The position numbers and the translations under genes were made by a program. From Adiantum capillus-veneris (lineage: Eukaryota; Streptophyta; Polypodiopsida; Polypodiales; Pteridaceae), in assembly GCA_014529385.2 (NCBI GenBank), contig CM043948.1:77798291-77858290 (forward strand): 60,000 nucleotides of DNA. The letters run 5' to 3'. A model generated the notes under the pieces. That model was not told the origin of the DNA. It ran no database searches and worked only from the letters and a program-made list of their open reading frames with translations. Shown here piece after piece: positions 1-10,523 of the stretch (positions are counted from its first letter, which is position 1; the number at the start of each line of letters is the position of its first letter).

Positions 1-2
1 AG

Positions 3-683
3 GAAGAAAAGGCTGAAATGGATAAGATTCCATATGCGTCTGCAGTGGGTAGTTTGATGTATGCAATGATTGCTACACGTCCGGATATTGCATTTGCAGT
101 GGGAGTGGTTAGCAGATATATGTCAAATCCCGGCAAGAAACATTGGGAGGCAGTGAAAGGTATCATGAGATACTTAAAACATACAAAGAGTATGCGCATA
201 TGCTATGGTAGTCAGGATTTGAGTGTCAGAGGATACACTGACTCAGATTATGCAGGAGACTTGGATAAGAGGAGATCTACATCAGGCTATGTCTTTACAT
301 TGGCTGGAGGTGCCATATCATGGCGATCTCGATTACAAGATTGTGTTACGCAGTCTACTACAGAAGCTGAGTATGTTGCAGCAAATGAGGCATGCAAAGA
401 AGCTATTTGGCTTGGTAGATTGGTTGCAGACTTGGGAATCAATGCAGATATGCCAGAGTTATATTGTGATAGTCAAAGTGCTATACAATTGGCAAAGAAT
501 CCAGTGTTCCATTCGAAGACTAAGCATATTGATGTCAAATATCACTTCATTAGGGAAGTACTTGAAGACAAGCAGATACAACTGCTGAAGATCCACACCA
601 AGGACAATCCTGCTGATCTACTCACAAAGGGACTTCCAGGAGAGGGCTTTGTGCATTGTCGTGAGTTATTGGGCATTGGATAG
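3..683 (+). CDS. Ty1/copia polyprotein, C-terminal part (RT end and RNase H), partial
   Basis: Open from the window edge to a TAG stop, so the 5' part lies outside. The first ATG (18) is internal, not the true start. Seen: the end of a copia reverse transcriptase (GSLMYAMIATRPDIAFAVG, then RYLKHTKSM) followed by copia RNase H motifs: GYTDSDYAGD, RRSTSGYVF, STTEAEYVAANEA, YCDSQSAIQLAKNP, KTKHIDVKYHFIRE and the terminal DLLTKGL. Acidic residues expected of the RNase H site (TDSD, E of TEAEY, D of CDSQ) are present. RNase H removes RNA from the cDNA hybrid during reverse transcription in virus-like particles. There is no stop or frameshift in the visible part, unlike every other retroelement in the window. 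A polypurine tract and LTR-like start follow directly. Confident on family; activity unknown. Confidence 0.95.
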   Translation, partial: EEKAEMDKIPYASAVGSLMYAMIATRPDIAFAVGVVSRYMSNPGKKHWEAVKGIMRYLKHTKSMRICYGSQDLSVRGYTDSDYAGDLDKRRSTSGYVFTLAGGAISWRSRLQDCVTQSTTEAEYVAANEACKEAIWLGRLVADLGINADMPELYCDSQSAIQLAKNPVFHSKTKHIDVKYHFIREVLEDKQIQLLKIHTKDNPADLLTKGLPGEGFVHCRELLGIG

Positions 684-754
684 ATGGCAGCCATGTAAAT
701 CTTTGTACATTTATGTTCATAGATTTACAGTTACTTAAAGTGCCACATTGGACT

Positions 755-999
755 TTAAGTGGGAGGTTGTTGGGATTAAAGCCCAAGTGGCCTCTTTTGC
801 GGATATGGCCGGCCGCCTGCCTAACTCACTTACCTCTAACTCTTTGTATATACTAACATATTCTTTGTGAATACTAAGGATTTGGGAGATAACCCTTCTA
901 ACATCTCTCTGCGTACTGTACTGTGTAAGCTCACTGTGTGTGTGTGTGAGAGAGAGAGTCGACCCACGCTCCGCTCCGCGACGTCACAGATTATCCACA
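755..999 (+). mobile_element. Copia 3' end: polypurine tract and 3' LTR (right border uncertain)
   Basis: A purine-rich tract ending GTGGGAGGT (about 759-767) is followed at 768 by TGTTGGGATTAAAGCCC, a typical copia LTR start. It lies 84 bp after the polymerase stop codon. The right end is not certain. ATTATCCACA ending at 999 ends in ACA as expected and would give an LTR of about 232 bp. No second LTR is in the window for comparison. A short (GT)n/(GA)n tract lies at about 938-958. Confidence 0.55.
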
Positions 1000-2247
1000 T
1001 CTTATGTAAGATCAAAGTATCTACCCTAAATGACTCACAATTGAGACCACATTTGGGGACAAGGTCAAATTCTTGAACCTTAACTTGCACATCCACAATG
1101 GGAAACTAATCAAAACCCTGGCCCAACAAGAAGAGAATCTCCCATGCACACCCATCAATTACCTCAAAAGAGCTAGCAACAGACCCTCGGAATGGGCCCA
1201 CAAAGTCATCGTGTTCCAAATAAAACCCATCCTCTTTTGTAATACCTTACCAAAAGAGGCAGCGACCAACATCAAAACTCAAATAGACTCATTTTGTACC
1301 AATGTCATTGAAAGGGAATAGTTATGGAGAATAGTTCGGAGATCTCTAAGGGAATAGTTATGGAGAATAGTTCGGAGATCCCTACTAGAGACTACGTCCC
1401 CTCATACATGTGACCATCACCTTGTCTTGGACCTTTTGAGAAATGGTGGGCACTAGGATCCCCAATTTAGGGGGATCTAGTGCCCCCTAAATACAGGATA
1501 CCAGTTACCTAGTGTGGGAGGCTCTCTCTCTCTCTCTCTCGTCCTTTAAATAAGTGTCCCTAAGAAAGATCTTTTTTCCTAAAGGAAGACCACAAAATAA
1601 AAGGGGAAGCTCACAAAGCCTTGTTCTGGGACCCTCCTAAGGAAGAAGCGTGACAATTTAGAAGCATGAAAGGGAATCACACCCAACATGGCCCCCTCTC
1701 ATATGTAACTCCCAAGAGAGTGGAGGCGTGGGGTACCCCACCACTCCCCCACTTCCCATGAACCGGATACTTTCTTGGGCAAGGAAGAGATGAAAAGGGA
1801 CTACTATAAAAGAAGACCAAAAGAAGACAAGGGATCCACTTTTTGAGATTGCAGGACTACCTGAAGGATACCTCACCAACCCTTTTCCTCTCTAGCATGG
1901 AGTCTTCTACTCAGGTAGGAGGTTAATATTTGTTGTAAAAATTAGAATGACATTGATAACAAATAGACAAATCTTATGACACCTGTCTTCCACTTTTCAA
2001 AGACTAACATTCTCATGTTGTTTTTGTGGTGATGGTGACAGGTAACAGGACTTGTCTCTTCCTAATTTACACAATCAAGTTACCTCCTCTTCCATATCCC
2101 CTTTGTAAAAAGGTCTGGTCAACAACACACATGGTTAATGGGTCTAATTTGATGCTACTGTTCTGTTTGGTCCAATCGGGCTTGGGTTCTCTTACTTTGA
2201 ACTTGTCCAACTCTGTTAATATTTTGATGGTAATCCTTTGAAGTAGC

Positions 2248-2250
<3 letters not shown>
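1000..2250. other. No recognisable gene; short tandem duplication and CT tract
   Basis: I see no supported coding region. A perfect-period 36-bp tandem duplication lies at 1312-1383 (unit contains GGGAATAGTTATGGAGAATA). A (CT)10 tract is at 1521-1540. A TATA-like CTATAAAAG lies near 1803 and a purine-rich transcribed-looking stretch surrounds it, which could be remains of an LTR. An 82-codon open frame at 1073-1321 resembles nothing I know. Confidence 0.5.

Positions 2251-2307
<57 letters not shown>
2251..2307. repeat. (CT)n microsatellite, 57 bp
   Basis: Uninterrupted CT dinucleotide run followed by CACA. Long pure CT and CA tracts recur across the window, especially inside the two CACTA elements. 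Confidence 0.98.
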
Positions 2308-2310
<3 letters not shown>

Positions 2311-3890
2311 ATACAACTCCACTTACATGTTCTAAAATTTTGTTAGCAGCAACATTCCTAGTATTCTAGATAAAGGATAAAGCCCAAACCCTAAAGAACT
2401 GCATACAAAAGTGCATGTGGTTGTCTTGAGAAAAGGCATAGGAAAATGTAAGCTTGAACTTGGTAGGCTTGATTCCCATGCAGTTCTTCAATGTGCAACA
2501 TCATCATCCCACCAACTATAAACATGAGCACAAGTCCAAAAAAAATGCTTAACACTAGGTTGGTAACCTAACATGACATAAAAGTGTCCTTTCAGGGTTT
2601 TGAAAAAAACCTCCAAAACCATAGTAGATCCACTCATTTTGTAAAATCCTTTCACAAGGTTATAGTTCAAGGCCTACTACACATGGAAAAAATAAGAAAC
2701 TTGTAAAATTTCTCATCTTTTAGTCACACCAAGCCTCCAAAGTTGATGGACCAATACATTTTCATAAAAACAGTTATTTCTTACGTTTTGTTGCATAAAA
2801 ATAAGACTAGGGATTTTTGTAGGACTTGAGATAAATTCCCTAGTTAACTTCAATGGGTTGGTGATATGAACATATGATTGCTTCTCACTCACTATTTTTT
2901 GTTTTTCCAAAACAAATAGATAGAAAAAAGTTGAATTTTTACCATTCTGCAAACCTGTCATCAAAGTTTCTATAGCCACGCTCAATACAAATAATGTATG
3001 CATGTTTTCTTAGTTCCCTATTGTCCTTTAGGTTCATAAGGAGCCATGGAGCATGTCAAAAGAATAATACATCTCTTACCAAGGGGAATCTTGGGGACAA
3101 AGATGAAGTGCTAAATACAGCAAACATGAAAAAACTGGGTTCAACATTATGAGTTGTAGAATCCCATAGAAACTATTCAATATCTTGCCAAATTTGATCC
3201 TTATGACTAGATATGGTTACTACCTACAAAATTCATGTACTTGTCACAAGAAACTAACAATATTGAAAAAGCTATACTTGATATAGTAGAATGTTTCCTT
3301 TTCTTCTATAATTGAAAAAATCAACCATCGTTGTCTACTATGCAAAATAGGGTATTAGGTGCCCCAAAACTCAAGGAATATTAGCTTTATGTTACAATAT
3401 GTGACATAGAAAATCAAAACTTCATTTGGATATCATGAAAGCCACCAAAAAAATCATAGAAGAGCTAAAATTGGCTAAAAAACAGGATTTGACAATTTTT
3501 GTAATTTGGTCATAGCTTACAACTTTAACATTTGTTTCTCCCTAGAAGCATCAGGACATGTTGAGGACTACTAAAGATAGTTCTCTAGCATTATAGACCT
3601 CACAAACATGAATTATAGAGTGGTATAGTTGCAAAGTTGAAAAAACAATTTAGGTTGTGAAATGTTGTGCAAGGACAAGGTTAAATATGGACTTACACTA
3701 TAATGGGGAAATGCCATTGCTTAACCAAAGCGTGAAAATAAGACCATGCCATCATTATATGGGGAAGGTGGCCCCTGGTACTCACTAACTATAGACCTCC
3801 CCAGGTGATGGCACTCGCAGGCCGAGAACGGGGCTCTCACAGTAGAGGGCGGCCGGGCGCATTCACCTCACCCAGTCTGGAAGCGTGCAG
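2308..3890. other. AT-rich DNA with no recognisable gene
   Basis: Open frames are short and have no recognisable motif. The text has the loose, AT-rich character of a decayed retrotransposon leader but no element ends were found. From about 3,770 the base composition becomes GC-richer, leading into a promoter-like segment. Confidence 0.5.
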
Positions 3891-3893
3891 GGC

Positions 3894-3934
3894 AACCTAT
3901 TTAAACATAGGTGAGGGCAAACCTTGGCCCTCAC
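3894..3934 (+). promoter_or_regulatory. TATA-like box followed by an 8-bp stem hairpin
   Basis: CCTATTTAAACATAGG (about 3897-3912) holds a TATTTAAA core inside a short inverted repeat. Immediately after it, GTGAGGGC (3911-3918) and GCCCTCAC (3927-3934) form a perfect 8-bp stem with an 8-nt loop. Upstream DNA is GC-rich. This looks like a core promoter and start of a transcript, either of an LTR or a non-coding RNA; no reading frame downstream supports a protein. Functional role is inference. Confidence 0.35.
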
Positions 3935-4224
3935 TCAGACTTGGATTAGGTTTTTTCACTCTGCTTTGTGGCGTTATTGTCTGAACTTACTGAGCGCTGG
4001 AGCTTGCTGCTCAAACATCTCAAGTGCCTTGTTTTACCAGTTGTAAGTTTTTCTGTTGTGGTACTATGCATGGTTGGCTTTGATTGGGATCTAGTTTGTA
4101 TAAACACTATTAATTGGTATTGAATTAAACTACTGTGCCGACGCATGCTTAGCTTGTGCCTTAAAGACCTCTTATGCATAAAATGGGGCTGAGTTACTGT
4201 CGAACACATGCGCGGACTGTTTTT

Positions 4225-4314
4225 GCTACTGGTTGTTATACTGGCTCTATTTCAAGCCGTTGCAGGTTTGTAGCTACTGGTTGTTATGGCTCTGTTTTCA
4301 GCCGCTGTAGGTTC
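4225..4314. repeat. Degenerate 48-bp tandem duplication
   Basis: Two imperfect copies, 4225-4272 and 4273-4314, each beginning GCTACTGGTTGTTAT and containing TCAGCCG/TCAAGCCG. The second copy is shortened by small deletions. Confidence 0.7.
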
Positions 4315-5071
4315 CATATTAAAAAGAGGGAGTCTTGCTACTCTGTTGACTGGCTATACTAGTGTTTTATTGGTTATAAAAAGGAGGTATTCATTACCCT
4401 CATCTGATATCGTTGGTTGTCAAAAAATACTAATTAAATGATTAGGCATCTTATACAGAAAAGGTCGAACATGACCTCTCTTTGTCTAAAGGGATACCAA
4501 TGATACCATGGGATTGCTAATTCTGAAGGTAAGTATATGGTTGCTGTTTTGGGCTTAAGCATAGCTACCGACCTATGGCTCTTGAAATGTTTGGATTCTT
4601 GGTGGACTTCACCACTCAGATTAGAAAGTAGATTGTACCACTCATTTTTGAAGTAATAAGAAAAGACTGCTAACATACAAGTTCTAATAAATAACCTAGA
4701 TTGTTTAAAGTAATTAAATCCTATAAGATGGACATGGATAACAACTGATATGGTCCATTGATACCTGTAAAACACATCCAAGGCTAATTGAATTGTTTTC
4801 TTGTTTGGATGGATGCAGGTAAGGACTCTATCTTATATTGGAGGGTTTTCTTTTCTTTGGCAAGCTACCCTACTTTAATGAAGTACTCACTGAGGACCGG
4901 GGAAGTTCTTTTACTACTTGCTTACTAAAAGAGGATCTCTTTCCGACAATCATTGTACCTAAATAATTCTAATACTGAGTTATTTTTGTACTTATCTGTT
5001 TATTGTTCCTTGGCTAGCTGTCTTTTGAATGTAAAAATTCAATTATGTCTTATTAGTTAAGATTTAAACAG

Positions 5072-5113
<42 letters not shown>

Positions 5114-5479
5114 TATCCCTTGGAAGATATTATGTAAATTAGTACTTAGCTCCATCTGGATCTGATTTATATGGGAGGGTTTCTTGCTCATGGTATGGTT
5201 CAAAAGACTTTTAGTCTTCTAATGCTCTATAATTAATATGTGAGACAATTGGAGAATACCCAAAAAACCATTTTTTAAACCTGGACGCTCAACCTATCCA
5301 CTAAATAGAAGACCTCATATATGTTTTGGCTATTTCCATTTGTGCTTGGTATTATCTTTGGATTCATGCTCCTTTTCCACATCATGCACCTTGGATGGTT
5401 GTTACCATCAGCATACATGCTTGAGAAATCCCTTGGGTATAAGACAATTGCAGACCCTTTTGTATTTCCATAGTCCCTT
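4315..5479. other. No recognisable gene; (AC)n microsatellite at 5074-5112
   Basis: Apart from a pure (AC)n run of about 39 bp at 5074-5112, nothing is recognised. The longest open frame (4434-4781, minus) shows no motif. The segment is the left flank of CACTA-1. Confidence 0.5.
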
Positions 5480-5665
5480 CACTACAAAAAAAAGGTGTTA
5501 TCGACATATATAGCGACGCTTAACGTCGCTATACGCGTCGCTATATGCGTCCCTATGAAACTGTCGCAAAGAGCATTGCTATATGTGTGGAAAGGGTTTT
5601 TTTGCGACGCGTATAGCGACGCGTATATAGACGCAAATAGCGATGCAGATATCGACGACCATAAC
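5480..5665. repeat. CACTA-1 left terminus and subterminal repeats
   Basis: Terminal CACTACAA is followed by direct and inverted copies of TAGCGACG/CGTCGCTA (for example around 5512, 5530, 5606 and 5616). In CACTA elements such motifs are binding sites for the accessory transposase protein. Confidence 0.75.
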
Positions 5666-5904
5666 ATAAAAAACATTTCTTGGGCAAAGGGTAGGTAGCC
5701 TGGCCTGTGCCCAGTGAAAAGATGGACACAGCCACCACAGCCAGACTTCCTGTCCTCTGCCCAGAAAAGCGAGCACCAACAAAATCAATCGTGCTCCCAC
5801 ATAAATTTGGACAGATTTCCCTTCGTTTTTACATAAAATTTTCAAAAAAAATATATCATGTATATTCCTCCTACATGCTATCCATGTAGGATCTCACATG
5901 AGAT

Positions 5905-6185
5905 TTAAGGCCAATGACCATAACGAACCATAACCATAACTTAAAAGCATAACCATAACTTAAAACCATAACCGACCATAACCACTTTGATCATAACTAG
6001 AACCAAAATTAACAATAACCATAAGCATAACGAGAAAGTTAAACATAACCATAAAAATAACTTGAACCATAACTATGTCTATACAAGAATAGCATAAATA
6101 ACCATGTCTATACAATGACAATGAAAATAACCATAACCATAAGGAAAACAATAACTGTCTGAACAATAATCATAACCATATATAT
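5905..6185. repeat. Degenerate ACCATA hexamer repeat inside CACTA-1
   Basis: About 280 bp dominated by CCATAA/CATAAC units (for example AACCATAACCATAACTTAAA) with substitutions and small insertions. On the element's own strand it reads GTTATGG repeats. CACTA-2 has a different degenerate short-unit block at 33585-34120. Confidence 0.8.
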
Positions 6186-6374
6186 ATGTCTATACAAAAG
6201 GAGACACAGAAGCCTGTCTATGTCTCACAAAGCATATATATGAAATCCGGTCCACTGATGACTAGGCATCACAACCTGCACATAGGACAACTCACAAAAT
6301 TAGTATTGATATTACTTCACATATACTTACTTAATTAAATCAACTCACACATATTAACGTCTCACCTCAAGCGA

Positions 6375-6685
6375 TCAGCGAGACTGTAAGGCCTCCCAGT
6401 CTACAGGCTCTCCTGAAGCATCAAGATCATTCAATACTTCATAGATACCTCTGCGATATTCATTTGACTCCTCCTGACGTGTCGGGGCTCGATGCATCGC
6501 AAGATTCTGCGTTTATACAAAAATCAAAGTAATAAGAATACATGATTCATCGCGTTTTAAAAAAAGCCATCGTTAAGACTGGATTAGAAACTCACAAACT
6601 CATAGCAAAAGGTTTCCAAGCCTCCACTGCCAAGATGAGATGTCCCCCTGGTCATCTGTCGTATCTGCCCGGCCTCACGCTGCTG
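6375..6685 (-). pseudogene. CACTA accessory (TNPA-like) transposase exons, truncated
   Basis: On the minus strand an open segment (6685-6596) includes RGTSHLGSGGLETF, matching the HHLGSGGWASFEADF stretch of the related gene in CACTA-2 (37,820-37,860). It ends at a GTGAGTTT donor. An intron of about 89 nt (6595-6507, ending AACGCAG) leads to an exon (6506-6375) with RAPTRQEESNEYRRGIYEVL, matching RDPTRYEREYAGRKGLNAL in CACTA-2, ending in TGA. The splice positions and exon phases agree between the two elements. The N-terminal two thirds of the gene is gone. Its 5' edge joins DNA that in CACTA-2 lies upstream of the transposase genes, so an internal deletion has fused the two. In CACTA elements this protein is thought to bind subterminal motifs. 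Confidence 0.6.
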
Positions 6686-6850
6686 TCTGAACCGCGTGGT
6701 CTAGAGGTGTACGGAGATCAGGACCACGGGTCGGGTCAAAATCTCGTCTTTATTAGTCAAATCCTATATGGATAGACACATACATGCACTCCCAGGTGTA
6801 CATGGAAATGCATGTAGCGGGCAAAACCCCTTTGCCTCTTTTAGTTCCTA
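6686..6850 (-). other. CACTA-1 segment homologous to 34,560-34,750 of CACTA-2
   Basis: The reverse complement of this stretch shares several blocks with CACTA-2 in the same order: GAGGCAAAGGGGTTT, a CATGTAGAC/CATGTACAC block, TAATAAAGACGAGATT/CAATAAAGACGAGATT, CTGATCTCCGT and CACCTCTAGACC. In CACTA-2 this lies about 160-350 bp upstream of the first transposase reading frame, so it probably belongs to the element's promoter or 5' region. Confidence 0.7.
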
Positions 6851-6879
6851 TAGTTTCTTCAACATCCAACGGCTATCTC

Positions 6880-9445
6880 CGTAGAAAAACACAACCGGAT
6901 TTGACCTACGGCTTGTGTATTTGGCGTTTCTTCTATCCGTTTGACCTACGGCTTGCCATAAGCGCTCTTTACATTGCCTAAAGACTACCTAATCGTCTAT
7001 AGATTGTTTCAGTAGGCATAGAAGCCATTTTCGAAGTCCGTTTGCGTTTTTTAGTAGAAAAACGCAACCGAATTTGACCTACGGCTTGTGTATTTGACGT
7101 TTCTTCTGTCCGTTTAACCTACGACTTTCCATACACGGTCTTGACATTGCCTTAAGACTACTTAATGGACTATGGATGGTTTCGGTAGGCGTAGAATCAG
7201 TTTTCGAAGTCCGTTTGCGTTTTTTAGTAGAAAAACGCTGTTGGATTTGACCTACGACTTGTGTATTTGGCGTTTCTTCTATCCCTTTGACCTATAGCTT
7301 GCCATACGTGCTCTTGATATTGATTTAAGACTACCTAATGGACTACGGATGGTTTCAGTAGGCATAGAAGTCATTTCCGAAATCCGTTTGCGTTTTTTCG
7401 TAGAAAAATGCAACCGGATTTGACCTACGGCTTGTGTATTTGGAGGTAATTCAAATCCATTGACCTACGGCTTGCCATACATGCTCTTGACATTTCTTTA
7501 AGACTACTTAATGAACTACGGATGGTTTTGGTAGGCATAGAAGCCATTTCCGAAGTCCGTTTGCGTTTTTCCGTAGAAAAACGCAACCGGATTTGACCTA
7601 CGGCTTGTGTATTTGGTGTTTCTTCCATGCGTTTGACCTACGGCTTGCCATACGCGCTATTTACATTGCTTTAAGACTACCTAGTGGACTACGGATGGTT
7701 TCAGTAGGCATACAAGTCATTTCCAAAATCCGTTTGCGTTTTTTCGTAGAAAAACGCAATCGGATTTGACCTACGGCTTGTGTATTTGGCGTTAATTCAA
7801 ACCCATTGACCTACGTCTTGCCATACACGCTCTTGACATTGCTTTAAGAGTACTTAATGAACTACGGATGGTTTCGGTAGGCATAGAAGCCATTTTCGAA
7901 GTCCGTTTGTGTTTTTCCGTCAAAAAATGCAAACGGATTTGACCTATGGCTTGTGTATTTGGCTTTTCTTCTATCCGTTTGACCTACGGCTTGCCATACG
8001 CGCTATTCATATTTCCTAAAGACTACCTAATTGTCTACGGATGGTGTCAGTAGGCATAGAAGCCATTTGCGAAGTCCGTTTGCGTTTTCTCGTAGAAAAA
8101 CGCAATCGGATTTGACCTACGGCTTGTGTGTTTGACGTTTCTTCTATCCGTTTAACCGACGGCTTTCCATAGATGGTCTTGACATTGCCTTAAGACTACT
8201 TAATGGACTACAAATGGTTTCAGTAGGCGTAGAATTAGTTTCGGAAGTCCGTCTGCGTTTTTTCATAGAAAAACGCAATCGGATTTGACCTATGGCTTGT
8301 GTATTTGGCGTTTCTTCTATCCGTTTGACCTACGGCTTTCCATACGCGCTCTTGACATTGCTTTAAGACTACCTAGTGGAATATGGATGGTTTCAGTAGG
8401 CATAGAATTCATTTCCGAGATCCGTTTGCGTTTTTCCGTAGAAAAACGCAATCAGATTTTACCTACGGCTTGTCTATTTGGCGTTAATTCAAACCCATTG
8501 ACCTACGGCTTGCCATACACGCTCTTGACATTGCTTTAAAACTACTTAATGAACTACGGATAGTTTGGGTAAGCATAAAAGCCATTTCCGAGGCTGTTTG
8601 CGTTTTTCAGTAGAAAAATGCAATCGGATTTGACCTACGGCTTGTGTCTTTGGCATTTCTTCTATCCTTTTGACCTACAGCTTGCTATACGCGCTCTTGA
8701 CATTGCTTTAAGACTACCTAATGGACTACGGATGGTTTCAGTAGGCATACAAGTCATTTCTGAAATCCGTTTGCGTTTTTTCCTAGAAAAACGCAACCGG
8801 ATTTGACCTACGGCTTGTGTATTTGGCGTTAATTCAAACCAATTGACCTATGGCTTTCCATACACGCTCTTGAAATTGCTTTAAGACTACTTAATGAACT
8901 ACGGATGGTTTCGATAGACATAGAAGCCATTTTCGAAGTCCGTTTGCATTTTTCCGTAGAAAAACGCAACCGGATTTAACCTACGGCTTGTGTATTTGGC
9001 ATTTTTTCTATCCGTTTAACTTATGGCTTTCCATACGCGCTCTTGACATTGCCTAAAGACTACCTAATGGACTACGGATGGTTTTGGTAGGCATAGAATC
9101 AGTTTTCGAAGACTGTCTGCGTTTTTCCGTAGAAAAACGCAACTAGATTTGACCTACGGCTTGTGTATTTGACGTTTCCTCTGTCCGTTTGACCTACGGC
9201 TTTCCATACACGCTCTTGACATTTCCTTAATACTACCTAATGGACTACGGATGGTTTCGGTAGCATAGAAGCCATTTTTGAAGTCCGTTTGCATTTTTCC
9301 ATAGAAAAATGCAACCAGATTTGACCTACGACGTAGAAGCCATTTATGAAGTCCGTTTGCGTTTTTTCGTAGAAAAACTCAACTGGACTTCAAAAACGAC
9401 TTGTATTTTGGGCATTTCTTCTATCCGTTTGACCTACGGCTTGTT
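6880..9445. repeat. 173-bp satellite, about 15 tandem copies, inside CACTA-1
   Basis: The phrase GATTTGACCTACGGCTTGTG (with variants) recurs at 6898, 7071, 7244, 7417, 7590, 7763, 7936, 8109, 8282, 8455, 8627, 8800, 8973, 9146 and 9318: thirteen spacings of 172-173 bp and no gross length change. Each unit holds TTTGACCTACGGCTT twice, about 50 bp apart, and a hairpin with TTGCGTTTTT and AAAAACGCAA arms around a 6-nt loop. Copies differ by scattered substitutions. The last unit is rearranged after about 9335. The period is in the range of plant centromeric and nucleosome-length satellites. Non-coding; open frames in it are repeat shadows. Confidence 0.95.
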
Positions 9446-9920
9446 ATATGTCCCCGCCCAACCTTTTTTGAGGAGGAAGCTTGTCTCTAAGAGCAACGAC
9501 GACGCTGTCGTTGCTCCCTAGAGGACTTTCATGTGTAAAGGTGAGAGTTGAGCTTCGAATGTATTTTGAGCTGGTCAAATGAAGTCAGAGGCTGCATCAG
9601 ACAATCTAGGTCACTTTGGCTTGACATGCACAACGCCCGGTCAGACTACTGACCTTGAAGGAGATTGATGAGGTCCGCCAGTGACGACAGATTCTGGATC
9701 TCCTATGATCTACCTATCCCAGCTAGCTATTTTAGCTGCTTAGTCCACACCCAGAAGTTTAGGATTCCATAATATTTTATTTTTTCATCTTGTTACTCTG
9801 ACTTTGTATCGGTCTACCACATTGTAACTTTCTGGTCTCATAGGTCACTTTGGCCTTTTGAAGAGTTAATATAATATTTCATTTCATTTCTTTCTTTAAT
9901 TTTAATTTTTTACGCAAACC
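9446..9920. other. Unidentified segment between satellite and microsatellite block
   Basis: No reading frame is supported. The run from about 9,760 to 9,900 (CATTGTAACTTTCTGGTCTC, then TTGGCCTTTTGAAGAGTTAATATAATATTTC) resembles the 3' untranslated tail of a plant LINE, but without coding support this is a guess. Confidence 0.3.
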
Positions 9921-9923
9921 ATA

Positions 9924-10063
9924 ATTCTCTCTCTCTCTCTCTAGTTTTAATTTCCTACGCACATTTTTCTCTCTCTATCTCTCTCTTTAATTTCCTACGC
10001 GCACACACACTTCTCTCTTTCTCTCTCGCTCTCTCTCTCTCTCTTTCCTACACATACACACAC

Positions 10064-10113
<50 letters not shown>

Positions 10114-10187
10114 CACACACACACACCTCTCTCTCTGTCTCTCTCTCTCTCTCTCTTTCCTACACACACACACACACATACGATGTG

Positions 10188-10214
<27 letters not shown>
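9924..10214. repeat. Compound (CT)n/(CA)n/(GA)n microsatellite block
   Basis: Alternating CT-rich and CA-rich runs, with the phrase TTTCCTACGCAC or TTTCCTACACAC repeated between them, ending in GAGAGAG and a G run at 10212-10219. It sits about 300 bp inside the right (5') end of CACTA-1, the same relative place as the compound block at 32689-33168 in CACTA-2. The long frames across it on both strands are low-complexity artefacts. Confidence 0.9.
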
Positions 10215-10219
<5 letters not shown>

Positions 10220-10329
10220 AAGAGGGCCATAATACCTGCTGCGCAGGTTTCGGCCAAGATCTGAGAACGCGTGCGTTGAGGGCGAAAATGGCCCCTTTGC
10301 GCGGGTTCGGCTTCCCCCCCCCCAAATTC

Positions 10330-10523
10330 TTAGCATTGATATGTCCGTCGCTATGTGCGTCGATAACTCTGTCGATATACGCGTGGAAACTTTACCTTTT
10401 AACGCATATATCCACGGGAATATCGACGCACATAACGACGGAGTGTAAGAACGTCGATATGGACGTGGAAAGGCACGGGCATCGATATATAGGACGTCCA
10501 TAACTTTGGGTTATGTTGTAGTG
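10330..10523. repeat. CACTA-1 right terminus and subterminal repeats
   Basis: Clusters of GTCGCTATGTGCGTCGATA, TCGATATACGCG, ATATCGACGCAC and TCGATATGGACG, ending in TTGTAGTG at 10523. These mirror the left-end motifs. Confidence 0.75.

Larger units (their letters stand above)
5480..10523 (-). mobile_element. CACTA (En/Spm) transposon derivative, CACTA-1
   Basis: The left end reads CACTACAAAAAAAAGG (from 5480) and the right end reads TTGTAGTG (to 10523), giving an inverted terminal CACTACAA. Both ends carry subterminal arrays of GCGACG/CGTCGC-type motifs (about 5510-5660 and 10340-10500), as in plant CACTA elements. Flanking triplets are CTT (left) and CCT (right), an imperfect 3-bp target duplication, so pairing of the two ends is likely but not proved. 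Accessory transposase exons at 6375-6685 are on the minus strand, so the 5' end is at the right. The usual TNP2-type transposase is missing, so it would depend on a partner. About half of its 5 kb is a 173-bp satellite array. Confidence 0.75.

Noticed and set aside
6880-9445. Regularly spaced repeats considered as a CRISPR array
   Set aside because: Units are contiguous 173-bp tandem copies without unique spacers, in eukaryotic transposon DNA.
9987-10503. Open frames of over 100 codons on both strands
   Set aside because: They consist of CT, CA and GA microsatellite plus CACTA subterminal repeats; no protein motif.
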